From IMG/VR virus record IMGVR_UViG_3300047560_003072, positions 1-58,873 of that record: a stretch of 58,873 nt of DNA; one strand, 5' to 3'. Within the stretch, counting starts at the first letter, position 1; each line of letters starts with the position of its first letter. The position numbers were made by a program, and so were the translations under genes. The notes beneath the pieces are model-generated. The model had not been told where the DNA came from and did no database searches. It saw nothing but the letters and a program-made list of their open reading frames with translations. This document shows positions 8,697-17,554 of this stretch, one piece after another. The stretch comes from a virus.

Positions 8697-9066
8697 TCTG
8701 CTTCTTTATCAATTGTTGCAACTCAGCAGTGCTTCCAACAAATAGATTGTTGTTCACTGTAGTTGGCGCAGGACCAATGCCTGTTAGGTCCTTCTTTCGT
8801 TTTTGCAGCTCGAGTAGATCCTTGTTTGCGTCAGCAATGGTCTTTACGAGTGCGGCTGCAACCTCATAAGCTCGTGGATGTTGTGACATACCAGCAACAT
8901 CGAGAATGCCAGATAATGCTTCTTGCCCCTTTTCAATAGCAGCAATCATGTTGCCGCGAGCATATTCAAAATCATCATTGACTTGACTTTCCTCATATTT
9001 TTGAGGCACAGGCAGTGCCTGCAAAGGTGCAAGATCAAGGGCGTCAGCAATTACATCATTCTTCAT
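8680..9066 (-). CDS. 16: Terminase small subunit gp16
   Basis: This 128-aa protein lies between gp15 and gp17, exactly the gene 16 position. It has a helical centre (GNMIAAIEKGQEALSGILDV) and a downstream AAALVKTIADANKDLLELQK helix suited to the coiled-coil oligomerisation domain of T4-like small terminases. These recognise viral DNA and stimulate gp17. It is shorter than T4 gp16 (164 aa). The start overlaps the gp15 stop as ATGA, indicating coupled translation. Confidence 0.88.
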   Translation of the reverse strand: MKNDVIADALDLAPLQALPVPQKYEESQVNDDFEYARGNMIAAIEKGQEALSGILDVAGMSQHPRAYEVAAALVKTIADANKDLLELQKRKKDLTGIGPAPTTVNNNLFVGSTAELQQLIKKQNEQNK

Positions 9067-9863
9067 GGGTTCACCGTTACAATATATCCATAGTTATCCG
9101 TTGACTCTATACTATCTAGCGGAACTGTCAATTCAGCATTTGAAGTCGGTTGACCATTAGCAGTCAAACCTGGATATGTATTGGCTGTTGCAATCGGTGT
9201 ATTGGCATCAACAAGAGCGTTGAAGAAATCTGTTGTAGCAAACTTGATAACGTTGTTCTTACGGACAGGACCAAACAGATAACCCTTCAGAGTAAATCCC
9301 AAAGTCCAAATAATAGCACGACGTGTCTCGTAGTTGCCTTCGTAATCATCCGTAACATTAACGCTATTCAAAACAATAGGAATGTCAAGGACAATGTCCA
9401 TTTCCGGAATCAAATGGACGGTTGTTGTCCACTCTGGTGTAAAGAATGGAAGAATCTGCTCGATGATTCTTGTACCATCGTCAGCATTCTTAACCATAAT
9501 TGACAGTTCAAAGTTAATATCGTACGGAACTGGGTTGTACTGATATTTTAGAAGATTAGGATCTGTGCTATCTTGCTTGTATTTTTTACCAAGCGTGTTT
9601 AGTTTACGCTCACCTGCATATGTCATGTTCATCATTTCAAACGACATACGCGGCAATTGTATTGCTGGCATTCTATTTAAACTTGGATCAGCGACAGCAC
9701 GTGCGAGCGTCTTCTCACGAGGTCCGTATGCAAGAGGAACTTGTGTAGTATGAATAACGTTGTGTTCTGTGTCGGGACGCGTAATAACAATATCGTTAAA
9801 CAACGTACCAAACAGCGTCACATATTTGCGAACAAGACTGTGATAGAAGGTATGGCCAAACAT
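9063..9863 (-). CDS. 15: Tail sheath stabiliser and completion protein gp15
   Basis: This 266-aa protein is close in size to T4 gp15 (272 aa), the hexameric terminator at the head-proximal end of the tail. It starts MFGHTFYHSLVRKYVTLFGT, the family start. It also has YQYNPVPYDINFELSIM, IIEQILPFFTPEWTTTVHLI and RRAIIWTLGFTLKGYLFGPV, all recognisable against T4. It overlaps gp14 by one base (TAATG) and gp16 by four. It acts at the neck, joining the completed tail to the head. Confidence 0.95.
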   Translation of the reverse strand: MFGHTFYHSLVRKYVTLFGTLFNDIVITRPDTEHNVIHTTQVPLAYGPREKTLARAVADPSLNRMPAIQLPRMSFEMMNMTYAGERKLNTLGKKYKQDSTDPNLLKYQYNPVPYDINFELSIMVKNADDGTRIIEQILPFFTPEWTTTVHLIPEMDIVLDIPIVLNSVNVTDDYEGNYETRRAIIWTLGFTLKGYLFGPVRKNNVIKFATTDFFNALVDANTPIATANTYPGLTANGQPTSNAELTVPLDSIESTDNYGYIVTVNP

Positions 9864-10603
9864 TAATACGCTCCGTCACTAAATGGATCACGTTCACTAA
9901 AATCGACAAACGCGTCTGCTTCTGTTTCGATCTCATCATTCATTGCTAATGGATCGTTTTCGTTAATATCTGCTGTCTGATAAAGAGGATAGGAATCCTC
10001 ATCTGTAATCAACCAACCAGACTCTGTAAGAATACCGAAGTTGTCAAGGCTTGTAGAGTATTCTGCCGACATACGGTCGATTTCAGAAATACCAGTCTTG
10101 AAGTATTCATTGCTGTATTCAAACAACTCGCATTTCAAATCATACATCTGCAAAGCACCAAGCTGATAGAAAATAGCTTCATGTTCTACAAACTTAATCT
10201 CAAACAACTTTTTGTTGAGAGGGAAGAATATCAAATCACCTTCCAAAGGACGCGAACGATCTTGTGTGGCGTCTGCGTATTCCGTTGCAGCTCCGACTTC
10301 ATCAGCAAATACACGGCGTGCTAAAGAGAAAGTAATTTGATCGCGAATTTGAATATTGAACTTGGAAAGGAAATCACCCTCACCAGCAAATCCTTCAATG
10401 TTCTTGATATACATCTCAACTGGGATTGCTGTTGTGTAGCTACGTGTAGGATCTTCATTAAAGATAGCGTCTATACTTCCTCTACGACGAGGAATATAAT
10501 AGACATCGTGACCATATATCTTAATCGATTCTATGATCAGATTTTCAATCAGTGTTTGTTCACCACTGGCTTGAAAGTTGTTGAAGAAGAAATTCGTTGC
10601 CAA
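9863..10603 (-). CDS. 14: Neck protein gp14
   Basis: This 246-aa protein (T4 gp14 is 256 aa) helps complete the head and forms the neck with gp13. The start MATNFFFNNFQASGEQTLIE, the segment SIKIYGHDVYYIPRRRGSID and the FNIQIRDQITFSLARRVF motif are the family hallmarks. The C-terminus is acidic. It follows gp13 with a 3-base gap and precedes gp15, in T4 order. Confidence 0.95.
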   Translation of the reverse strand: MATNFFFNNFQASGEQTLIENLIIESIKIYGHDVYYIPRRRGSIDAIFNEDPTRSYTTAIPVEMYIKNIEGFAGEGDFLSKFNIQIRDQITFSLARRVFADEVGAATEYADATQDRSRPLEGDLIFFPLNKKLFEIKFVEHEAIFYQLGALQMYDLKCELFEYSNEYFKTGISEIDRMSAEYSTSLDNFGILTESGWLITDEDSYPLYQTADINENDPLAMNDEIETEADAFVDFSERDPFSDGAY

Positions 10604-10606
10604 TCT

Positions 10607-11350
10607 TTATCCAATCATGTCTGCGACAGGCAATGAGTAGCTGGAGATCATTTCATCTTCCATCTTTTCAATCTCTGCTTGAGCATCATTAAGGATCTTT
10701 TCACCATTGAATTGAACACCACCAGGAAGCTGCATACCAGTAAATTTGGTTAGGTTTGCTCCCCACTGATATTTGATCTTAGCTGTTGTGTAGTTTTGCA
10801 ACCAGCGATCAGCCCACATATCAGAGAAAGTAGCTGGATCAAGAACTTCATATGCTTCAATCAGCATGTAGTCACCAACATTATAGTTGTCCCATTTTGT
10901 ATCAACATACAAACGATTGCGGTGGCGACTGTAACGGATTGGTTGTTGGCCAACAAGGAATTCAGAGATCAAAGAAAGATGTTGCATTGCCATGTAGTAT
11001 GGCAACATTGAATACGACGTCAGTGTATACAAATCATTCAAAGCAATCTGATAACGAATGTTGAACATATCATCGGAACGAATAGATGGGTCTCCGATTG
11101 GGAAAATACGAACAGCACCAATAATGTTTTCTGGCATTGTGATGTACTTGTTTGTAATATCATTACTTGTAATCTGATGCTTATAGTACACCTTCTCCGT
11201 ACCGTCGAAGTGGTAGTCCCAATAATAGCGAATCGACTCGTCAATACGGTCTTCAACCTGATCATCATCAACGTTGATTTCGATGACAGGTTTGCCTAGC
11301 TTGCGTAGGCAGTATTCTTTGAATTCAGCTCTAGATGTTGGAACGGCCAT
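10607..11350 (-). CDS. 13: Neck protein gp13
   Basis: This 247-aa protein (T4 gp13 is about 309 aa) is a head-completion protein that binds the portal after packaging. Family features include the N-terminus TSRAEFKEYCLRKLGKPVIE, the acidic VDDDQVEDRIDESIRYYWDYHFDG segment read in two parts, and TTAKIKYQWGANLTKF followed by GMQLPGGVQFNG near the C-terminus. A strong AAGGAGA ribosome site precedes the ATG. TCTAAATA lies 17 bases upstream of the start, one mismatch from the late octamer, and may be a weak late promoter. Confidence 0.95.
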   Translation of the reverse strand: MAVPTSRAEFKEYCLRKLGKPVIEINVDDDQVEDRIDESIRYYWDYHFDGTEKVYYKHQITSNDITNKYITMPENIIGAVRIFPIGDPSIRSDDMFNIRYQIALNDLYTLTSYSMLPYYMAMQHLSLISEFLVGQQPIRYSRHRNRLYVDTKWDNYNVGDYMLIEAYEVLDPATFSDMWADRWLQNYTTAKIKYQWGANLTKFTGMQLPGGVQFNGEKILNDAQAEIEKMEDEMISSYSLPVADMIG

Positions 11351-11385
11351 GGTGTCTCCTTTTTATTATTTAGACGTTAGCTGTT

Positions 11386-12453
11386 TCAACGAGCTATCTC
11401 GGTAATACGCATCCACAAAGCAGTCGCGGAGTTTACAATAGTAATACTATCGTCAGCAGAGTCTCTACGAACAGCAACAGTAATAGCTTTTGCTGATGTG
11501 TTTGAATTTGTATATCTACCAGTCAGAGGGAATAGTGCACCCGTTCTAAATGTGTAAGTATCTCTTGTGTACTGAGCAGCGTATGTAATTTCGTTGCCAT
11601 CTACTTTAATACGAGAGAAGTAACTATCCTGTCCAGAACCACCAGTTTTTGCTGCTTCGTAGCTTCCAACATGAACATGAATAATCAGATAGCTTGAGCT
11701 GCTTACCGGTGTATAGCTATAAGAAAGGAAGTCAGTATCGCTTGTACTTGTAGCTACAGTCGTAGCGAGAACAGTCATCTCCGTGTTGGATAGCATTACG
11801 TCTTTAATGACTTGACCAGCTGTCCAAGCGCCAGGGGAAACCGCACCCGATACACCCAAAGTACCACTATCAGTTAGTGATAACAAGGTGGCGGAGTAAT
11901 CGCTTTTAACAATTTCAAGCTGACCATTACTACTCATACGAATGTATTTCGTATTTGCTGTAGCACCAGCTGTAGTATTACGGAGAGTAAGCATACCAGC
12001 GTAGCCAGCGCCACCGTATGCATTATTGGCGTTGATATTGATCGCGCTATACGATGTATTACCGCCACCGTTAATTATCGTCGTGCCACCAACGATCTGG
12101 GTGTTAACGGATGTATCACCAACGTACATATTAGTGAAGAAACCAGCAGCAAAACGATAAGAGATTTGACCTGAAGTAATTAAGTTATCTGCAGCAGGTA
12201 CAGCATTGGTTGAAAGTGCACCCAACGCAACGTATGTCATATATGTGTTGGTAATCAACGTGCCGGTAGAATCATAGACGGCTGTACCTGTTCCATATTC
12301 AATAAGACCAGAACCGTTGGAGGTAAACAGCTTACCATCGGCAAGGTTGAGAGCCAACTCACCCGTATCAATGTACATTGTATTGGCTGCGTTTGTTGTA
12401 TTCGGTGTACGTCCGGATACTGTTGTACGCTTTATTTGAAATTTGTTAGCCAT
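11386..12453 (-). CDS. Fibre or adhesin-like virion protein (355 aa)
   Basis: The N-terminus MANKFQIKRTTVSGRTP...YIDTGELALNLADGKLF is a widespread phage fibre and structural-protein start, shared in outline with the 944-aa protein next door. It is probably the virion-attachment part. The middle is Gly/Asn/Thr-rich, beta-type. The last ~130 residues (from about FLSYSYTP to LWMRITEIAR) look like a compact beta-sandwich head, suggesting a receptor-binding tip. The attachment site and ligand cannot be told from sequence. The stop lies just before neck gene 13. Confidence 0.65.
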   Translation of the reverse strand: MANKFQIKRTTVSGRTPNTTNAANTMYIDTGELALNLADGKLFTSNGSGLIEYGTGTAVYDSTGTLITNTYMTYVALGALSTNAVPAADNLITSGQISYRFAAGFFTNMYVGDTSVNTQIVGGTTIINGGGNTSYSAININANNAYGGAGYAGMLTLRNTTAGATANTKYIRMSSNGQLEIVKSDYSATLLSLTDSGTLGVSGAVSPGAWTAGQVIKDVMLSNTEMTVLATTVATSTSDTDFLSYSYTPVSSSSYLIIHVHVGSYEAAKTGGSGQDSYFSRIKVDGNEITYAAQYTRDTYTFRTGALFPLTGRYTNSNTSAKAITVAVRRDSADDSITIVNSATALWMRITEIAR

Positions 12454-12475
12454 TGTTTAACCTTCTCGATTCCCA

Positions 12476-12874
12476 TCAACTTTTTTTTTGTGTTGTTGAA
12501 GGCGTAGCAACGGCTGTATTGAGCTTCGCTTGCAAGACACCTTTCTGCACATTAGCCTCTGTTAGTTGTTTCATTAGTTGTTTCTTTTCTTCAACCATGA
12601 TCTCAACTTCTGCACGTAAGTTAGCCAACTCCGTCTTCACTTTTTCATCGGCCTTAATTTGCGTTTGCGCGTCCTTCAACTTATTAGTTTGGTTGTCATA
12701 CGCTTCACGCAAACGAGCCATCTCACCTTCCAATTGAAGATTTGTTTTACTGGAATCCTCCAGTTTAGACTCAGCTAGAGCGGTTCTTGCTTCAAGCATT
12801 ACCACCCTAGCTAACAAATCATTCATCACATCTTTTTGCTTTTGCACAAAAACATTAACAAAATCAGCTTCCAT
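12476..12874 (-). CDS. Coiled-coil protein of unknown function (132 aa)
   Basis: Nearly the whole protein is one predicted coiled coil with heptad-like spacing (EARTALAESKLEDSS, LEGEMARLREAYDNQ, LANLRAEVEIMVEEKKQLMK), followed by a Thr/Pro/Lys tail. It lies between two fibre genes. A trimerisation or fibre-assembly chaperone role, in the way T4 gp57A or gp38 serve fibres, is possible, but no family is recognised. A second small helical protein (30157-30390) occupies a similar place beside the other fibre group. Confidence 0.55.
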   Translation of the reverse strand: MEADFVNVFVQKQKDVMNDLLARVVMLEARTALAESKLEDSSKTNLQLEGEMARLREAYDNQTNKLKDAQTQIKADEKVKTELANLRAEVEIMVEEKKQLMKQLTEANVQKGVLQAKLNTAVATPSTTQKKS

Positions 12875-12888
12875 TACAAACCTTTATT

Positions 12889-15723
12889 TTAATATGTGCC
12901 ACCGTCCAGCGTACTGTATGCTACAACACCACCAGAAATTTGCAGAACCGTACCTTCAGAACCCTTGCTCAGTTTTCTGAATCCGTTAGAGCTGTTAGCA
13001 ACAAGAATGTCTTCAGCAGTAAACGTATTCAGACCTGTACCACCAGAAGTACCTGGTAGTGGTGTAGATAGAGACAGAGAGTTTGCAACAATGTTAACGT
13101 TCATTGTGCTGTTTGCTGTCAACGTAACTGTCGTTGAATTAGCAATAAAGCCTGTCAGGCCAGTACCACCAGTCTTTATGTATGCCTGGAATGTAGCAAC
13201 GTTGTATGTGTTGTTTGCTGTATCGATTGTTGTTGTTGGAGCAGCCAACAAGTTATCGAACAGTTTCCATGTACCACTATCGCTAGCGTCACGGAACAAA
13301 CCAGCATGTCTGTGGTTGTTTGTGTTTGCATCGATACCGTAGTTGCCATACAAACCAATATCCAACAGATCAGAAACGTTGTTGTTTGTACCCAACTGAA
13401 TCAACGGATCGCTAACGGTAATATTATTAGCGTTAATTGTTGTCAGAGTACCTGTAACATCCAAGTTACCAGAAACAAACAAATCATTTACGTGGATTTG
13501 ATTAGCAGCAAGATTGTTTGTAACGCTAACGTTTGCACCGAATGATGCGTTTGCTGCAACCTGCAATGTGGTTGCTACGTTTGCAAAACCGTTAATAGTT
13601 GTGTTACCAAACGTTGCAACAGCGTTTGTTGTCGCTAGCGATGCAGACGAAATCTGAACGTTGATGGTGCTATTACCAATCGAAAGGACAGAAGTGTTGA
13701 CAACGACGTTTGCACCAACGGCAATGTTTGTTGTATTGACAATCGAGTTGCCTGTCGTCAAACCAGCGCTGGTTATAGTGGTGTTAACGGAACTATTACC
13801 AACAAACAATGCTGTCGTGTTTGCAATGACGTTAGCACCAACAGAAACAACAGAGTTGTTAACAACAACAGTGACAGCAGCGGTTTGATAGCTTGTGCCG
13901 ACCGATGTTGCAACGGAGTTGACTGTGCTGTTACCGATATACAATGCTGTTGTGTTTGCAATAACGTTTGCACCCGCAGCCAAAACGGTTGAGTTAGCAA
14001 CTGTCGTTCCAACCGTGAAAGCAATCGGAGTAACGTTTGCCGTACCGGTGCTGTTTGCAGCCTGAATCAGCGTTGAGGTTGAGGATGTATTAACTGTTGA
14101 GTTACCAACAGAAATTTTCGACGTAGTCGCAACAACGTTAGCACCAACAGAAACCTGTGTTGTGTTTACTGTTGAAGTAACGGTAGCTGAGGATACAACA
14201 AGACCTGTTTGAGTCGTTACAGCATTGACAGTTGAGTTGCCAACAAACATTGCTGTCGTGTTGGAAGCGACGTTTGCGCCAACATATACACCAAGTGTAT
14301 TTGCTACTGTTGTGACGGTGCCGTCTGTAATTGTAATATCGTTAAAATCAACAGTGGAAGATTGAGTTGTATTACCAATTCTCAGAGATGTTGCATTAGC
14401 AACGACGTTAGCACCAACAGCGACTGCTGTTGTATTAACAACGGAGATACCAACACTCAAAGCAAGAGGTGTAACGTTTGCCGTTGCTGTCGAGTTAGCA
14501 ATACTGAACAGCGCTGATGTCAACGAAGCATTGACCGTGCTGTTACCAATAAACAACGTTGTTGTATTTGCAATAACGTTTGCGCCCGCTGCCAATACGG
14601 TAGCGTTGACAGTAGACGTACCGATCACCAACGAAACAGGCGTCAAGTTTGCGGTACCGCTTGGACTCGCAATTTGAATTTGTGTAGCTGTAGATGTCGT
14701 ATTGACGGTGCTGTTACCGATCAGTGTTCCAGTTGCCGTTGCAATAACATTAGCACCAACAGCAACTGCTGTCGTATTAACAACAGAAATACCGGTCTTA
14801 AACTGCGTCGATGTAATGTTTGCAGAGCTTGATGCATCAATAACTTGCAACAACGAAGAGTTCGAATATACGTTGATTGTACTGTTACCAACAGACAAAT
14901 CAGAACCAGTGAATGTCAAGTTACCAACGGTAATCTGTGTACCACGCAAAGCAAGGTTACCAGCAGACAGCGTAGTGTTGACAGTGCTGTTACCAATAAA
15001 CAACGTGGTTGTATTGATTGTTAGGTTTGCACCAACGGAGATCTGACCTGTGTTTACAACTGTGCTTACTGTGGAGTTGGCAACCGTAATACCAGTCAGG
15101 GTAGCAACAGCGTTTACTGTGGAGTTACCAAGATACAGAGATGTGGTATTGATTACAGCGTTTGCACCAACCTGAATAACGGTTGTGTTAACTCTCGTGC
15201 TACCAACGTCGACGGTATTGGAAACAGCAAGCGTATTAGAACCAACAGTGAATGTAAGACCAGCAGTACCAGTAATACCTTGAGCGGAGTTACCGTAACC
15301 AACATATGTCGCTGCCAAACCACTAGATTTAGAATCAACATATGTCTTAACAGCATATGAAGTCAGCAATTCAGTGTTTGAATTACCGCCCGCTTGACCA
15401 GACACACCACCAAGCTGTGTACTGTTAGCGAATGTACTAATCGATGTGACGTTGATCGTTTCTGAGGTTGCGCCAATTGTCAACTTAGCGGTCTTAATAA
15501 CATCGACCCAGCTTGACGAGTTGGTAACGATTGCTTGGTTAGCTGTCAGAACACCAGGGTTACGTGCGCCACCAATTGCAACAACGTTAGCGGAGTTTGC
15601 TGTACCGTTAACGCTACCAATGAATAATACCTCACCATTACCAGAGTAAGCTAATTCGCCGACGGCAACGCTCGTTGGCACTGCCGTCCCGCTGCTTCTC
15701 TTAATTTGAATTTGGTTTGCCAT
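12889..15723 (-). CDS. Repetitive beta-structured fibre protein (944 aa)
   Basis: The N-terminus MANQIQIKRSSGTAVPTSVA resembles that of the 355-aa fibre protein. Residues ~150-690 are made of imperfect repeats around the phrase VGANVIANTTxLxIGNSTVN, alternating with xxxANSTxTANVTPxxxxVG. The rest (~690-944) is less repetitive and carries LAANQIHVNDLFVSGNLDVTG and a LDGGTY end. Strict alternation of small polar and Val/Ile residues with regular Gly-Asn turns suggests a long beta-solenoid or triple beta-helix shaft. The last residues STLDGGTY match the LDLDGGTF end of the next small gene. A fibre shaft or adhesin role is inferred. No catalytic or chaperone domain is seen. Confidence 0.65.
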   Translation of the reverse strand: MANQIQIKRSSGTAVPTSVAVGELAYSGNGEVLFIGSVNGTANSANVVAIGGARNPGVLTANQAIVTNSSSWVDVIKTAKLTIGATSETINVTSISTFANSTQLGGVSGQAGGNSNTELLTSYAVKTYVDSKSSGLAATYVGYGNSAQGITGTAGLTFTVGSNTLAVSNTVDVGSTRVNTTVIQVGANAVINTTSLYLGNSTVNAVATLTGITVANSTVSTVVNTGQISVGANLTINTTTLFIGNSTVNTTLSAGNLALRGTQITVGNLTFTGSDLSVGNSTINVYSNSSLLQVIDASSSANITSTQFKTGISVVNTTAVAVGANVIATATGTLIGNSTVNTTSTATQIQIASPSGTANLTPVSLVIGTSTVNATVLAAGANVIANTTTLFIGNSTVNASLTSALFSIANSTATANVTPLALSVGISVVNTTAVAVGANVVANATSLRIGNTTQSSTVDFNDITITDGTVTTVANTLGVYVGANVASNTTAMFVGNSTVNAVTTQTGLVVSSATVTSTVNTTQVSVGANVVATTSKISVGNSTVNTSSTSTLIQAANSTGTANVTPIAFTVGTTVANSTVLAAGANVIANTTALYIGNSTVNSVATSVGTSYQTAAVTVVVNNSVVSVGANVIANTTALFVGNSSVNTTITSAGLTTGNSIVNTTNIAVGANVVVNTSVLSIGNSTINVQISSASLATTNAVATFGNTTINGFANVATTLQVAANASFGANVSVTNNLAANQIHVNDLFVSGNLDVTGTLTTINANNITVSDPLIQLGTNNNVSDLLDIGLYGNYGIDANTNNHRHAGLFRDASDSGTWKLFDNLLAAPTTTIDTANNTYNVATFQAYIKTGGTGLTGFIANSTTVTLTANSTMNVNIVANSLSLSTPLPGTSGGTGLNTFTAEDILVANSSNGFRKLSKGSEGTVLQISGGVVAYSTLDGGTY

Positions 15724-15948
15724 TTAGAAAGTTCCCCCGTCTAGGTCTAGTAATTTTACTACATAAGTGTCTGTTGCCGGATCATAAACGAGGGTGCTAT
15801 TCTCCGGTGTCTCCGGAGTATCAGCTATCACATCCAACATCTGATCAATTCGTCTGTTGGCATCCGCTTGGATTGTGTTCTTTAGCGTAATTGGTGTCGT
15901 TGATTGAATCAGTCCATCCTGGACCTTAACAATAATTCCTTGGGTCAT
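15724..15948 (-). CDS. Small structural protein ending LDGGTF (74 aa)
   Basis: This short protein has a helical DANRRIDQMLDVIAD segment, a Pro/Thr linker and a C-terminus (LVYDPATDTYVVKLLDLDGGTF). Its last residues match the end of the adjacent 944-aa fibre protein. Small proteins with this ending are familiar in marine T4-like phages, but I know no assigned function. The start overlaps the upstream 108-aa gene as ATGA, and the stop abuts the fibre gene start directly. Confidence 0.5.
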   Translation of the reverse strand: MTQGIIVKVQDGLIQSTTPITLKNTIQADANRRIDQMLDVIADTPETPENSTLVYDPATDTYVVKLLDLDGGTF

Positions 15949-16271
15949 CTCGTAACTCCTGGGGTTACCGTTATAATGCCTTCAACAATTCGCGAGGTTA
16001 GCCCGCTTTTTGTCAGTAAAACATCATAAACATAACGACCGGGTGTTAAATTAGCTGTCTGCGTATCCGACAAAGCAAGTGTCACAACGCCCGTTCCAGG
16101 ACTCAGTGTTGTTGTGAAAGTTACTGCATTTGACGAAGTGTATGTCTTTCTCATCTGTGCGTTCGCACTATATCCGACCAGCGACACGACGTTTTCATCG
16201 TCATCGGTTAGTCTTATGGATGTTGAGTAGTCAGTACCCTGATCGATTACGAGATTTGCTTTAATAGCCAT
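15945..16271 (-). CDS. Ig-like small virion protein (108 aa)
   Basis: This is a beta-rich single-domain protein starting MAIKANLVIDQGTDYSTSIR. It also has LTPGRYVYDVLLTKSGLTSR followed by IVEGIITVTPGVTR, the layout of the Ig-like or BppU-like N-terminal modules common in phage structural proteins. It is first in the fibre transcription unit that runs leftwards, with an exact late promoter 32 bases upstream. A virion role is inferred from fold type and location. Confidence 0.6.
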   Translation of the reverse strand: MAIKANLVIDQGTDYSTSIRLTDDDENVVSLVGYSANAQMRKTYTSSNAVTFTTTLSPGTGVVTLALSDTQTANLTPGRYVYDVLLTKSGLTSRIVEGIITVTPGVTR

Positions 16272-16302
16272 TTACCAATTCCGCAATTTTGTTTTATCAC
16301 TG

Positions 16303-16310
16303 TATTTATA
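16303..16310 (-). promoter_or_regulatory. T4-type late promoter for the fibre block
   Basis: Exact TATAAATA on the minus strand, 32 bases upstream of the 108-aa gene start. It lies between the enzyme cassette and the fibre genes and so marks the start of a separate late unit. Confidence 0.75.
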
Positions 16311-16320
16311 TTAACGAAAT

Positions 16321-16929
16321 CTATTGTTTTACCCCGATCACCATGAACCGATTCTTGTGGCCAAGATTCAAACGTCCCCGCATCAACACTGTAGAAAATT
16401 GACATTGATCGACAAATTCATCAGTGGATCTAGCGATGTTGACATGACCGGGATCCGATTCTTCATCACAAGATTGAAAAGCATAAACCGCGCTTTGATT
16501 CTTTACGCGGATGTTTTCGATGTTTGTCATGTGTTCGCACGACGTGTTTATCACGATGTCTGCATCCACAAGACGGATTCGCGAAATATCATGCTCCACA
16601 TCAACAACACCCATCTTTATCTTTTCACTGCTGCTCTTTCCTACATCATGTAGAATCTGAGCAAACGAAAGCGTTTCACTGCTTTTATCCGTCAGTAATA
16701 TTTTCGATGGTTGAAACGCTTCTGTTAACATTGGGATCAAGTAGCTTCCAAACCATCCACCAAGAATAAGAATAGAAGGATTACTTGGGATCACTTGTTG
16801 CTTTAATGTATCAACAAGCCACTTCTTAGATCGATATTGTGTATTGCTTAAAGAGTTAGCGAGATCCTGAACTTGATCAGGTCTCGCTACTCGTAAGGCA
16901 TTTGAAACATTACAAAGGTAATCAAACAT
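16321..16929 (-). CDS. Putative class I SAM-dependent methyltransferase
   Basis: This 202-aa protein has a Rossmann-like motif I ILILGGWFGSYLIPML (residues ~53-68). An acidic second strand end follows (ILLTDKSS), then VGVVDVEHD-like and DADIVINTSCEHM segments. The glycine-rich loop plus the acidic residue ~20 residues later is the usual SAM-binding arrangement. The substrate is unknown. Neighbouring sulfotransferase-like and glycosyltransferase genes suggest a role in modifying a glycan or small molecule, or virion proteins. Start and upstream stop share a base (TAATG), so it is co-translated with the sulfotransferase-like gene. Confidence 0.6.
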   Translation of the reverse strand: MFDYLCNVSNALRVARPDQVQDLANSLSNTQYRSKKWLVDTLKQQVIPSNPSILILGGWFGSYLIPMLTEAFQPSKILLTDKSSETLSFAQILHDVGKSSSEKIKMGVVDVEHDISRIRLVDADIVINTSCEHMTNIENIRVKNQSAVYAFQSCDEESDPGHVNIARSTDEFVDQCQFSTVLMRGRLNLGHKNRFMVIGVKQ

Positions 16930-17528
16930 TACACAACGATGTTCTGATTCAGAAGCTCAGGTCTCAGTTCTTGTATCAACCCCTCAATGTGGTTTTCAAG
17001 ATCGCTGTGTAGAGTGTATCCGTCGTAGAAAGTGTATTCTGTGTCGCGATCGAACACATCTTCATACCATGTAATTTCTTTTTGGTGATCGTTGCAGTAT
17101 TTCAGCAGCGTGCAAGTGCCGATTGCTGCAAACGTCATTTGCTGCTGAAGAAAGTGGCAATCACGTTCAGCACTGAAAGGATTGTTTTTAATCAGATAGT
17201 TAGCGCCAGACTTCAAAATGTTACGGAAGTTTTTGCGTGTGATGTATGCAATAGCGTCACCCCAATCTCTAGGCGTTGATGTAACGGAGTTGATCAAATA
17301 CAAGCTGGCTGGGGACAAAATGTTTTCCCAATGCATCATATACTCTGACAATGTATAGTCCGGCTGAACACCTGTTTCATGGAACATACGTTTGTAGTTG
17401 ATACGGTTTGTTGGGGGCTGGAGAACATAAATCTGAGTCAGCTCGCCTCTGAAGGGAACGTTTTGCTCGATCGACTTATGAATAGCGTACGCTGTTGATC
17501 CAGAACGTGGAGAACCTACAATATACAT
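16929..17528 (-). CDS. Putative sulfotransferase
   Basis: This 199-aa protein begins MYIVGSPRSGSTAYAIHKS. The GSPRSGST loop near the N-terminus is the typical 5'-phosphosulfate-binding loop of PAPS-dependent sulfotransferases. The rest has the helical, aromatic-rich character of the family (WGDAIAYITRKNF, LIKNNPFSAERDC). It is short for the family (commonly 250-350 aa). A good AGAGGTG ribosome site supports the start. It diverges from the plus-strand glycosyltransferase, with only 26 bases between the starts. It could add sulfate to a sugar. Distant nucleotide-binding alternatives remain possible. Confidence 0.65.
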   Translation of the reverse strand: MYIVGSPRSGSTAYAIHKSIEQNVPFRGELTQIYVLQPPTNRINYKRMFHETGVQPDYTLSEYMMHWENILSPASLYLINSVTSTPRDWGDAIAYITRKNFRNILKSGANYLIKNNPFSAERDCHFLQQQMTFAAIGTCTLLKYCNDHQKEITWYEDVFDRDTEYTFYDGYTLHSDLENHIEGLIQELRPELLNQNIVV

Positions 17529-17554
17529 ATTACACCTCTGTTTTAAAAATTGTT

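Noticed and set aside
17495-17554. TTG start for the plus-strand glycosyltransferase
   Set aside because: It lies within the divergent sulfotransferase coding sequence and adds 20 residues unlike the family; the ATG at 17555 begins the first GT-A strand.
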